Positions 1-7,153 of a stretch of DNA of 8,068 nucleotides are shown piece after piece (positions within the stretch are counted from its first letter, which is position 1; the number at the start of each line of letters is the position of its first letter). The DNA is taken from contig DASQBT010000216.1 of NCBI GenBank assembly GCA_035635075.1, forward strand, positions 1 through 8,068, written 5' to 3'. The position numbers and the translations under genes were made by a program. The stretch is from DASQBT01 sp035635075. Lineage in GTDB: Bacteria; Pseudomonadota; Gammaproteobacteria; Burkholderiales; Thiobacillaceae. Under the pieces are notes generated by a model, which saw only the letters and a program-made list of their open reading frames with translations, searched no databases and was not told the origin of the DNA.

Positions 1-356
1 TGCGACATGATTTTGAAGGCTATGCCGAAATCCTTTTGGCCGAGCGCCGGCACACCCGTTTTCCCCCATACAGCTTTCAGGCCGTACTGAGGGCAGAAGC
101 CGCCCAGCGCGCCTTGGCCGTGGAGTTCCTGGAGCGCGCGCGCCGCCTTGTACCGGAGATCAAGGGAGTGAACATTTACGATCCGGTGCAAGCGGTCATG
201 GCCAGGAAAGCAGGCATGGAGCGCGCGATTCTGCTTGTCCAATCCGACAGCCGCGGGGCCTTGCAGCAGTGCCTAGCTGCCTGGGCGCCCCAATTATATG
301 CACTCAAGCCCGGGCCGGTGCGCTGGCATCTGGACGTGGACCCCGCAGAAATCTGA
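1..356 (+). CDS. priA: Primosomal protein N' (PriA helicase), C-terminal fragment
   Basis: This is the 3' end of the gene for PriA, the 3'-to-5' DNA helicase that recognises abandoned replication forks and starts primosome assembly. The reading frame is open from base 3 (first codons R-H-D-F-E-G-Y-A) and ends at TGA 354-356, giving 117 visible residues; the helicase core lies outside the window. Family signs are the conserved block LAERRHTRFPPYS, which links helicase lobe 2 to the C-terminal domain, the motif VNIYDPVQAVMARKAG, and the ending WHLDVDPAEI, which matches the W-x-x-D-V-D-P ending typical of PriA. A TTG at 36 could be mistaken for a start, but the frame runs upstream with PriA-like sequence, so the gene is only cut by the window edge. 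It is followed by glmU on the same strand after 91 bp. Confidence 0.93.
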   Translation, partial: RHDFEGYAEILLAERRHTRFPPYSFQAVLRAEAAQRALAVEFLERARRLVPEIKGVNIYDPVQAVMARKAGMERAILLVQSDSRGALQQCLAAWAPQLYALKPGPVRWHLDVDPAEI

Positions 357-411
357 ATGATGCGGTCCCTGCATTGCTCAATGTGCAGAAGTTTGGCCCC
401 AGCGGAACACG

Positions 412-418
412 TTATACT
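412..418 (+). promoter_or_regulatory. Possible -10 element of a glmU promoter
   Basis: The heptamer TTATACT lies 30 bp before the glmU ATG and contains TATACT, five of six matches to the sigma-70 -10 consensus. No good -35 is present at the normal distance: the nearest similar hexamer, TTGGCC at 393-398, is only 14 bp away. Transcription from it would begin near 425 and leave a leader of about 23 nt. This is the only promoter-like signal I see in the 91-bp priA-glmU gap, and it may be chance. Confidence 0.35.
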
Positions 419-447
419 TGGCGCGCAATTTGCCTCGATTCTTTCCC

Positions 448-1827
448 ATGACCCAAGCGCTTGAAATCGTCATCCTCGCTGCCGGCAAGGGCACCCGCAT
501 GCGTTCAGCTCTGCCAAAAGGCCTGCACAAGCTGGCCGGAAGCCCCATGGTAAGTCATGTCATCCGCAGCGCCCGACTGCTCAAGCCGGGCAGATTATGC
601 GTGGTTTACGGCTTCGGCGGAGAAGCGCTGCCCCGCACCTTGGCTGACGAAAACCTGACATTCGTGCAGCAGGCCGAACAGCTGGGGACCGGCCATGCCG
701 TCATGCAGGCCGCCAAGCTGCTCACCCCAGGGTCGGTGACGCTGGTGCTGTATGGAGATGTTCCCCTGATCCGGCCGGAAACCCTTGGCCCCCTGGTAAA
801 CGCCGCGCGAGCCGGAAAGCTGGGCGTGCTGACCGTCAGCCTGCTGCATCCTGATGGCTATGGCCGCGTCGTGCGCAACGAAGCCGGCCAGGTTGTGCGC
901 GTCGTTGAGCACAAGGATGCCAGCCCGCAAGAGCGGGCCATTCACGAGGTCAACACCGGGTTCGTGGCGATGCCCACCAACCAGCTGTTCGGCTGGTTGT
1001 CCCGGCTGACCAACAAGAATGCACAAAAGGAATACTACCTGACCGACATCGTTGCGATGGCGGTGGCCGACGGCATAGAGATCCAGACCAGCCAGCCGGC
1101 GTTCGAATGGGAGGTGCTGGGGGTAAACAGCAAAGCCCAGCTGGCCGAATTGGAGCGCCTCTACCAGCAATTGCAGGCGCGGCTCCTGCTGGAAGAAGGC
1201 GTCACTTTGATGGACCCGGAGCGCATCGACATCCGCGGCGAACTGCATTGCGGGCACGATGTGCTGATCGACGTGAACTGCGTGTTTGAAGGCCGGGTGG
1301 AGCTGGGCGATGGCGTGGAAATCGGCCCCAACTGCGTGCTGCGCAACGTGAAGGTGGCGGCCGGTAGCCGGATCGATGCCTTTACCCTGATGGATCAAGT
1401 GCAAGTCGGCCAAGGCGGGAAGATTGGGCCATTCTCGCGCATTCGTCCCGGCACGGTGCTGGGTGAAGACGTGCACGTGGGCAATTTTGTTGAAATCAAG
1501 AACAGTCAAGTGGCCCAGGGCTCCAAGATCAATCACCTGTCCTATGTGGGCGATGCCACAGTGGGGAGCAGGGTCAACATCGGCGCGGGCACCATTACCT
1601 GCAACTATGACGGCGCGAACAAGCACCGCACGGTGATTGAGGACGACGCCTTCATCGGTTCCGACACCCAGCTGGTCGCGCCTGTGACCGTGGGCAAGGG
1701 CGCCACCCTGGGCGCGGGAACCACCTTGACCCGCGACGCGCCCGCCGGCGAGCTCACGCTGTCGCGCGCCAAGCAAGTGACGATCGATGGCTGGCAGAGG
1801 CCGGTGAAGAAACCCAAGGGAGAATAA
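448..1827 (+). CDS. glmU: Bifunctional GlmU: N-acetylglucosamine-1-phosphate uridyltransferase / glucosamine-1-phosphate acetyltransferase
   Basis: GlmU acetylates glucosamine-1-phosphate with acetyl-CoA (C-terminal half) and transfers UMP from UTP (N-terminal half), giving UDP-GlcNAc in the cytoplasm for cell wall and LPS. The 459 residues compare with 456 in E. coli. The N-terminal nucleotidyltransferase fold shows LAAGKGTRM at 10-18, K24, QLGTGHAV at 78-85, the metal-binding aspartate in YGDVPL (D104), E154, N169 in EVNTGF, and N227. From about residue 255 to 430 hexapeptide repeats form a left-handed beta helix; R333, K351, H363 (the catalytic base), Y366, N377 and K392 fall at the same numbers as in E. 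coli. I chose ATG 448 because the protein then begins MTQALEIVILAAGKG, as in the family; in-frame TTG codons at 418 and 430 would add only a non-conserved extension. No Shine-Dalgarno sequence precedes the ATG (upstream bases TCTTTCCC). glmS follows after 2 bp. Confidence 0.97.
   Translation: MTQALEIVILAAGKGTRMRSALPKGLHKLAGSPMVSHVIRSARLLKPGRLCVVYGFGGEALPRTLADENLTFVQQAEQLGTGHAVMQAAKLLTPGSVTLVLYGDVPLIRPETLGPLVNAARAGKLGVLTVSLLHPDGYGRVVRNEAGQVVRVVEHKDASPQERAIHEVNTGFVAMPTNQLFGWLSRLTNKNAQKEYYLTDIVAMAVADGIEIQTSQPAFEWEVLGVNSKAQLAELERLYQQLQARLLLEEGVTLMDPERIDIRGELHCGHDVLIDVNCVFEGRVELGDGVEIGPNCVLRNVKVAAGSRIDAFTLMDQVQVGQGGKIGPFSRIRPGTVLGEDVHVGNFVEIKNSQVAQGSKINHLSYVGDATVGSRVNIGAGTITCNYDGANKHRTVIEDDAFIGSDTQLVAPVTVGKGATLGAGTTLTRDAPAGELTLSRAKQVTIDGWQRPVKKPKGE
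1816..1822 (+). promoter_or_regulatory. Ribosome binding site of glmS
   Basis: AAGGGAG ends 7 nt before the glmS ATG at 1830 and lies inside the last codons of glmU. It fixes the glmS start and favours coupled translation of the two genes. It contrasts with glmU, which has no visible Shine-Dalgarno sequence. Confidence 0.75.
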
Positions 1828-1829
1828 GC

Positions 1830-3656
<1,827 letters not shown>

Positions 3657-3673
3657 CCGGATTCACACGATTG

Positions 3674-3699
3674 CAACCGTTCCGATTATCGAATGGTTG
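3674..3699 (+). other. Inverted repeat just after glmS (possible 3' hairpin)
   Basis: CAACCGTTC (3674-3682) can pair with GAATGGTTG (3691-3699): nine base pairs with one G-U wobble and an 8-nt loop, starting 17 nt after the glmS stop. A run of T does not follow (next bases GATAAAACG), so it is not a standard Rho-independent terminator. It may protect the 3' end of glmS mRNA or act with Rho. The rest of the gap 3657-3822 holds one further inverted repeat and no gene that I can support. Confidence 0.35.
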
Positions 3700-3700
3700 G

Positions 3701-3745
3701 ATAAAACGCCTGGCCGAACAGGACGTCTGATATTGGCTGGCCAGG
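3701..3745 (-). terminator. Candidate terminator after the DUF433-DUF5615 pair
   Basis: Read on the minus strand, CCTGGCC and GGCCAGG form a GC-rich 7-bp stem with a long 23-nt loop, followed at once by CGTTTTAT. It begins 77 nt after the stop codon of the DUF5615 gene and would end the whole minus-strand run before it enters glmS. The T run is short (four) and the loop is large, so efficiency is uncertain. On the plus strand no T run follows the second arm. Confidence 0.4.
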
Positions 3746-3822
3746 TGCGCATCGCCGACGGTCTGCTGAGAATCAAAGGGGCCAGGCACGCATTAATCTC
3801 AAGTTGGCCGCGCGGCGCAGAT

Positions 3823-4194
3823 TCAAGCTCTTCGGAAGGGCAGCACGCGCACGCGTGTCCGATTTGGATCGACGGTGACCAACGCGCCTTCTTCCAGTTC
3901 AGACGACATTTGCCGCAAGGCCGTGACGACCTGCTTGCCTATGACGTCAGGGCTTGCGTCATCGGCGCGAATTTGCACGACGCTGGGCTTCTCGCCATGG
4001 GTGGCGGCAAGAATTGCGCTGAAGTCCAGATCGTAAGTGAGAACAACGTAATTGTTTGATTTGGCGTAGGCCATGATTTCGGAATCAGGAGCATTGTTCG
4101 CCCCGAACTTTGACCAGTGCGCCGCCTCGATGCCCTCGCCAGCCAGCATTTCAATCCAGCGCGGCGACAGGTTCATGTCGACAAGCAGCTTCAT
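3823..4194 (-). CDS. DUF5615 family PIN-like protein, predicted toxin of a toxin-antitoxin pair
   Basis: This 123-residue protein looks like the DUF5615 / COG4634 family, predicted nucleases with a PIN-like fold usually encoded next to a DUF433 protein, as here. The N-terminus MKLLVDMNLSPRWIEML has the family's first acidic residue (D6) on strand 1; a second acidic cluster lies in APDSEIMAYAK (D37, E39) and a third in VVLTYDLDFSAIL (D55, D57). These would form the metal site if the protein is an active RNase; activity is inferred, not seen. The ATG at 4194 overlaps the stop of the upstream DUF433 gene in an ATGA, so the two are translationally coupled with the antitoxin-like partner first. 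The middle of the gene is markedly less GC-rich than its neighbours (25 G+C in 60 bases at 4021-4080, against 41 in 60 at 3481-3540 in glmS), which suggests a different origin. It converges on glmS. Confidence 0.85.
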   Translation of the reverse strand: MKLLVDMNLSPRWIEMLAGEGIEAAHWSKFGANNAPDSEIMAYAKSNNYVVLTYDLDFSAILAATHGEKPSVVQIRADDASPDVIGKQVVTALRQMSSELEEGALVTVDPNRTRVRVLPFRRA

Positions 4195-4421
4195 GCGCCG
4201 CTAAGCAAGACCTCGCGTTCCTCGGCGCGCCAGGCAGCGTAGCGAAGCGCCTGCATGATGTCCTCGTGCACTAGGTAGGGGTAATCCGCGAGGATTTCAT
4301 CGACACTGTGGCCTGCACCGATCTGGCTGACAATCATGCCGACCGTGACGCGCATGCCACGAATACAGGGCTTGCCGCCCATTACATCGGGTTGCTGGGT
4401 GATGCGATCCAGTTGCTCCAC
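4191..4421 (-). CDS. DUF433 family small HTH protein, predicted antitoxin
   Basis: This small protein (76 residues from the chosen start) matches the DUF433 / COG2442 family, predicted winged-helix-like antitoxins paired with DUF5615 proteins. Family signs are LDRITQQPDVMGGKPCIRGMRV, shown here as LDRITQQP followed by GGKPCIRGMRVTV, then a helical region with SVDEILADYPYL and HEDIMQALRYAAWRAEE. I chose GTG 4421 as the start: AGGAAG (4428-4433) lies 6 nt upstream, and family members usually begin a few residues before L-x-R-I-T. A TTG at 4439 would add six residues (M-D-R-K-R-I) but has only a weak ribosome binding site and would sit about 5 nt from the predicted transcript start. The role is inferred from the family: neutralising the downstream DUF5615 protein and perhaps binding its own promoter. 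The gene overlaps the toxin-like gene by 4 bp. Confidence 0.87.
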   Translation of the reverse strand: MEQLDRITQQPDVMGGKPCIRGMRVTVGMIVSQIGAGHSVDEILADYPYLVHEDIMQALRYAAWRAEEREVLLSGA

Positions 4422-4450
4422 GATCCGCTTCCTATCCAAGCTTCGCCGTC

Positions 4451-4479
4451 ATGCTATCGGTTCAAGCGCGCCATTTCAA
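4451..4479 (-). promoter_or_regulatory. Candidate sigma-70 promoter for the DUF433-DUF5615 pair
   Basis: Between the response regulator stop and the DUF433 gene, the minus strand reads TTGAAA (4479-4474; five of six matches to TTGACA), exactly 17 bp, then TAGCAT (4456-4451; four of six matches to TATAAT). A transcript would start near 4444, giving a leader of about 23 nt to the GTG start with the AGGAAG site inside it. The spacing and position fit an independent promoter for the pair; the weak -10 keeps confidence moderate. Confidence 0.45.
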
Positions 4480-4482
4480 GGC

Positions 4483-5115
4483 TCAGCGCCGCTTGGGTTC
4501 CGCCTTCATCGCCAGGGTCGCCACCTGCACGCGGTTTTGCAGGCCGAGCTTTTCCATGATGTTGCGCAAATGGTTGCGCACGGTGTTTTCGGACAGCTTG
4601 AGCTCCCAGGCGATGACCTTGTTGCTCATGCCGCGCTTGACCAGCTCAACGATTTCCAGCTCACGCGCAGTCAAGGCGCTCAGGGCGCTCTGATTGAAGC
4701 CGCCCTGAGCCATGCGCTGCATCACGTCCAGCGGGAAGCTGCCTTGTCCTTCGCAGACGCTTCTGATTGCAGCGATCACCTGATCGGGTTCGCTGGTCTT
4801 GACGACATAACCATCCACCCCGGCGCTGATGGCCTGGGAAATCTCCTCATCGGTATCGGCGATGGTGAGCATGATGACCTTGGCCCCGGAGGCCTTGATT
4901 TCTGCCACCAGATCGAGCCCGTCAACGTCGGGCAGGGAACGATCGAGCAGCACCACGTCTGCCCGGTTGCCGGCCTTGAGCCATTCGCGCAGACTGTTGC
5001 CATCGGCCAACTGGGCAGCCAGCCGGAAATCAGCCGCCTGGGCGATGTAGTTGGACACCCCCATGCGCAGCAAGGGGTGGTCATCCACCAGTACTACATC
5101 AATGGCTTGGCTCAT
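4483..5115 (-). CDS. Response regulator, NarL/FixJ type with LuxR-like HTH
   Basis: This 210-residue protein is a two-domain DNA-binding response regulator of the cytoplasm. The receiver domain (about 5-120) has the acidic pair D11-D12 in VDDHPLLRMG, the phosphoacceptor D58 in VVLLDRSLPDVDGL, T84 and K106, so all residues needed for phosphorylation are present. A LuxR-type helix-turn-helix follows at about 147-205 (LTARELEIVELVKRGMSNK, then SENTVRNHLRNIMEKLG). Start ATG 5115 has GAGGA (5124-5128) 8 nt upstream, and the protein then begins in the usual way a few residues before the first beta strand. It lies 20 bp after the SDR gene, so it is probably cotranscribed with it. No histidine kinase gene is in the window; the partner and the target promoters cannot be told from this sequence. 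The nearest named relatives are NarL-like proteins, but the sequence does not justify a gene name. Confidence 0.93.
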   Translation of the reverse strand: MSQAIDVVLVDDHPLLRMGVSNYIAQAADFRLAAQLADGNSLREWLKAGNRADVVLLDRSLPDVDGLDLVAEIKASGAKVIMLTIADTDEEISQAISAGVDGYVVKTSEPDQVIAAIRSVCEGQGSFPLDVMQRMAQGGFNQSALSALTARELEIVELVKRGMSNKVIAWELKLSENTVRNHLRNIMEKLGLQNRVQVATLAMKAEPKRR

Positions 5116-5135
5116 GCTTGTTGTCCTCGGTGGGC

Positions 5136-5912
5136 TCAGGTTGGCAGTCCTCTGGGCTTGCGCTTTGCGTGTTCAAACAATCGGTCGTAAATCCAGCCCG
5201 GCATGTGCTTAAGTATGCGTTCGACAAGGCTCATTTGCCAAGGGATAACGGTGTAGCGGCGCCGCAATCGTATTGCCCGGGCGACCTTGTGGGCGGCAGA
5301 TTCCGCCGTCATGCGGAAAGGCATGGGATAGGTATTGACCCGGGTCATCTGGGTATCGATGTAGCCTGGCGCGACCGTAACCACCGCAATGCCCCGGGAG
5401 CGCAGTTCCAGGCGCAGGGATTCCAGATATACCCTGACCGCCGCCTTGGAAGCTGAATAAGCGCCACCGCCCGCCAAGCCCCGCACCCCTGCCACACTGG
5501 CAATGCCGCACAGCGTTCCCGAGCCTCGCTGCGACATCTCCTGGATAAAGGGATGAAAGGCATGCACCAGCCCCATCAGGTTGGCGTCCATGACCGCCTG
5601 GAATACCGGCAGATCCTCAGCGTGCTCGGTAAGGGTACCGACCGATATGCCCGCCGAGCCAATGACGATGTCGGGCACCCCGGCCTGCTCGATAAAGGCC
5701 CGCGCCGCTGCCTGCATGGCCCGAGCATCCCTGACATCGGCGAGATAGACTCGCGCATCGTATTGCGCGGCGAGGTCCTGCAAGGGCCCGGCGCGGCGCC
5801 CGAGCAAGCCGAGTTTTGCACCTCGCTGCCCGTATAGATGGGCGAGGGCGCGGCCCAGTCCGCTGCCGGCCCCGGTGATGAATACGACCGGACGCTTATT
5901 TGTGCCGGGCAA
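5136..5912 (-). CDS. Short-chain dehydrogenase/reductase (SDR), classical type
   Basis: This 258-residue protein is a classical SDR, an NAD(P)(H)-dependent oxidoreductase with a Rossmann fold. It shows the cofactor motif TGAGSGLG (13-20), arginines R39-R40 after the second strand (usually a sign of NADPH preference), D59-V60, and the catalytic tetrad N111, S139, Y152 and K156 (YSASK). The usual NNAG motif is changed to GSAG (85-88). PGYIDTQM (182-189) follows as in the family. The substrate cannot be told; the length and C-terminal basic tail resemble the broad DltE-like group of membrane-near reductases. No ATG or GTG precedes the cofactor motif in frame: the start is the TTG at 5912 or a little upstream, and a possible ribosome binding site AAGGCGG lies rather far away (13 nt). 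The gene overlaps the end of dsbA by 17 bp, so coupled translation is likely. Confidence 0.9.
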   Translation of the reverse strand: MPGTNKRPVVFITGAGSGLGRALAHLYGQRGAKLGLLGRRAGPLQDLAAQYDARVYLADVRDARAMQAAARAFIEQAGVPDIVIGSAGISVGTLTEHAEDLPVFQAVMDANLMGLVHAFHPFIQEMSQRGSGTLCGIASVAGVRGLAGGGAYSASKAAVRVYLESLRLELRSRGIAVVTVAPGYIDTQMTRVNTYPMPFRMTAESAAHKVARAIRLRRRYTVIPWQMSLVERILKHMPGWIYDRLFEHAKRKPRGLPT

Positions 5913-6588
5913 CCGGTTTGGCGCCCGCCTTGCGCGACTTGGGTGAGCGTTCCAGGCGGGCCTTCTTGATCAGATAATCCAGGGTTTCGAACAAGCGCTC
6001 TTCGGTGATGGTCTGTGATTGCGAAGTCACATACTTGCCGTCCACCATCAGGGCCGGCACGCCATTGATGCCGGCATCCCGGGCAGCCTGGGCACCTTTC
6101 ATGACCCGCGACTGGACGGAAAAGGATTTGTATGCCGCCTCGAACTTGGCCCGGTCTACGCCCTGTTTTTCTATCCAGGCAAACAGGGTCGCTTGATCAT
6201 TGAGATTGATGTTTTGCACATGGTAGGCCTCGAACACCTTGTCATGCAGCTTGTCGAGGGCGCCGACATCCTGGAGCGCATAAAGAATTTTTGCCCCGGG
6301 CTGCCATTGGTCATTGAACACCGCCGGCACATAGCGGAGCTGCACGTCCTTGGGCAGTTTTTTCGCCCAGGCCTCTAAAGCCGGGCGCAGGTGATTGCAA
6401 TGCGGGCAGCGGTACCAGAAGAATTCAACCACCTCAATCCTGCTGCCAGTTTCAACCGGTTCGGGCACCTTGAGCACGGTGTAATCCTGCCCCTGGGTGA
6501 TGGGCTGCAGGTCGGTGGTGATGGCATACGATACTGGGGCAAGAAACACGGCTGCCAGCAATGACAATACTTGGGCATACAGTCGCAT
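5896..6588 (-). CDS. dsbA: Thiol:disulfide interchange protein DsbA
   Basis: DsbA is the periplasmic oxidase that gives its disulfide to newly exported proteins and is re-oxidised by DsbB. The 230-residue product has a signal peptide (hydrophobic stretch about 7-19, likely cleavage after VSYA at 22), then the thioredoxin-fold active site C61-P-H-C64 in FFWYRCPHC, an inserted helical domain (about 85-165), and the cis-proline V177-P178 in GVPALMVDGKYV. The C-terminus is a basic tail rich in Lys and Arg (about 208-230), longer than the E. coli protein's end. I chose ATG 6588 over the TTG at 6591 directly before it, since AGGAGA lies 7 nt upstream of the ATG. The SPOR-protein gene ends 37 bp upstream and the SDR gene overlaps its 3' end. 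It may also be annotated as a DsbA/DsbL-type oxidoreductase. Confidence 0.95.
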   Translation of the reverse strand: MRLYAQVLSLLAAVFLAPVSYAITTDLQPITQGQDYTVLKVPEPVETGSRIEVVEFFWYRCPHCNHLRPALEAWAKKLPKDVQLRYVPAVFNDQWQPGAKILYALQDVGALDKLHDKVFEAYHVQNINLNDQATLFAWIEKQGVDRAKFEAAYKSFSVQSRVMKGAQAARDAGINGVPALMVDGKYVTSQSQTITEERLFETLDYLIKKARLERSPKSRKAGAKPVARHK

Positions 6589-6595
6589 CAAGGTA

Positions 6596-6601
6596 TCTCC
6601 T
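6596..6601 (-). promoter_or_regulatory. Ribosome binding site of dsbA
   Basis: AGGAGA on the minus strand lies 7 nt before ATG 6588 and is the strongest Shine-Dalgarno sequence in the minus-strand gene run. It decides between the adjacent TTG (6591) and ATG (6588) in favour of the ATG. Confidence 0.75.
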
Positions 6602-6625
6602 AGGGTTGGTTTTGACTCGGGCGGA

Positions 6626-7153
6626 CTAGTTCTTCACAGGCTCTGCGGCAATCGCATTGTCCGTCAGACGTTTACGGGTGGCATCCAGTTCCTCTTGCGT
6701 CTGCAGGGGCCCGATGCGCACCCGATAGATTGTGCCCTTGTCTGCAAGCTCGGCCGATTCTATGTCGGCTTCCACGCCCAATAATGCCAGCTTCGCCTTC
6801 ATGTTGTCCGCTTCTTCCGGATCCTGAAAGGCGCCGGCCTGAAGCCAGAACTGCGGGGCTGGCGTTTCTGCATTCGGATTCGGATTCGGATTTGAATTTA
6901 CATTTGCACTGGTACCAGCGGGCAAGGACTTGTAGAAGTCGTAGGTGGGCGCTTCTGCAGGACTGCCCGGTTTGGCCGGCGTGGCCGGCTGCTCGACCGG
7001 CGCAACGGGCGCCGGCGGCGCGGCGACAAAAGGATTATTCCGGGTGACCGCCAGCGTTACCGCCAATGCCAGCGCCAGTCCAGCCACCAGCCCCAGGGCA
7101 AAGCCGCCCCAGAAGCGGGGCCTGCCATTCGAGCCTGAAGAATTATGTGCCAT
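6626..7153 (-). CDS. SPOR-domain membrane protein
   Basis: The 175-residue product is a bitopic inner-membrane protein with a periplasmic peptidoglycan-binding SPOR domain, the layout of FtsN-like cell-division proteins. A short basic cytoplasmic tail (1-13) precedes one membrane segment (about 14-37, Gly/Ala/Leu rich), then a Pro/Ala-rich linker (42-100) that contains YDFYKSLP (71-78), a motif seen near the same place in other SPOR proteins, and an Asn-Pro repeat. The SPOR domain runs from about 101 (FWLQAGAFQDPEEADNMKAKL) to 172 (YRVRIGPLQTQEEL). Binding to denuded septal glycan is known for the family and inferred here. ATG 7153 overlaps the argS stop in TAATG, so translation is coupled. 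It is not certain that this is the cell's FtsN: several SPOR proteins commonly coexist, so I give no symbol. Confidence 0.92.
   Translation of the reverse strand: MAHNSSGSNGRPRFWGGFALGLVAGLALALAVTLAVTRNNPFVAAPPAPVAPVEQPATPAKPGSPAEAPTYDFYKSLPAGTSANVNSNPNPNPNAETPAPQFWLQAGAFQDPEEADNMKAKLALLGVEADIESAELADKGTIYRVRIGPLQTQEELDATRKRLTDNAIAAEPVKN
6872..6907. repeat. Hexanucleotide tandem repeat inside the SPOR protein linker
   Basis: Three exact copies of ATTCGG (6872-6889) are followed by three decayed units (ATTTGA, ATTTAC, ATTTGC). On the coding (minus) strand they give the alternating Asn-rich stretch N-V-N-S-N-P-N-P-N-P-N. The unit is a multiple of three, so gain or loss of copies by replication slippage would change linker length by two residues without breaking the frame. 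Confidence 0.8.

Noticed and set aside
393..398. TTGGCC as -35 partner of the -10-like TTATACT before glmU
   Set aside because: The 14-bp spacing to TATACT is too short for a normal sigma-70 promoter, so I list only the -10-like element.
595..1776. Long open frame of 393 codons on the minus strand opposite glmU
   Set aside because: It lies wholly antisense to a clear GlmU, has the His/Gln/Ala-rich make-up of a GC-rich shadow frame, and shows no recognisable domain.
1828..1829. Possible glmS ribozyme or riboswitch before glmS
   Set aside because: glmU and glmS are 2 bp apart, so there is no leader, and the ribozyme is known mainly from Gram-positive bacteria.
4432..4452. Six-codon leader-like frame (ATG at 4452, minus strand) whose TAG overlaps the ribosome binding site of the DUF433 gene
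   Set aside because: It has no ribosome binding site and its ATG lies in the proposed -10 box, upstream of the expected transcript start; chance occurrence is more likely.
4336..5190. Open frame of 284 codons on the plus strand across the DUF433 gene and the response regulator
   Set aside because: It is antisense to two recognisable genes and its composition mirrors theirs; no ribosome binding site or family motif is seen.
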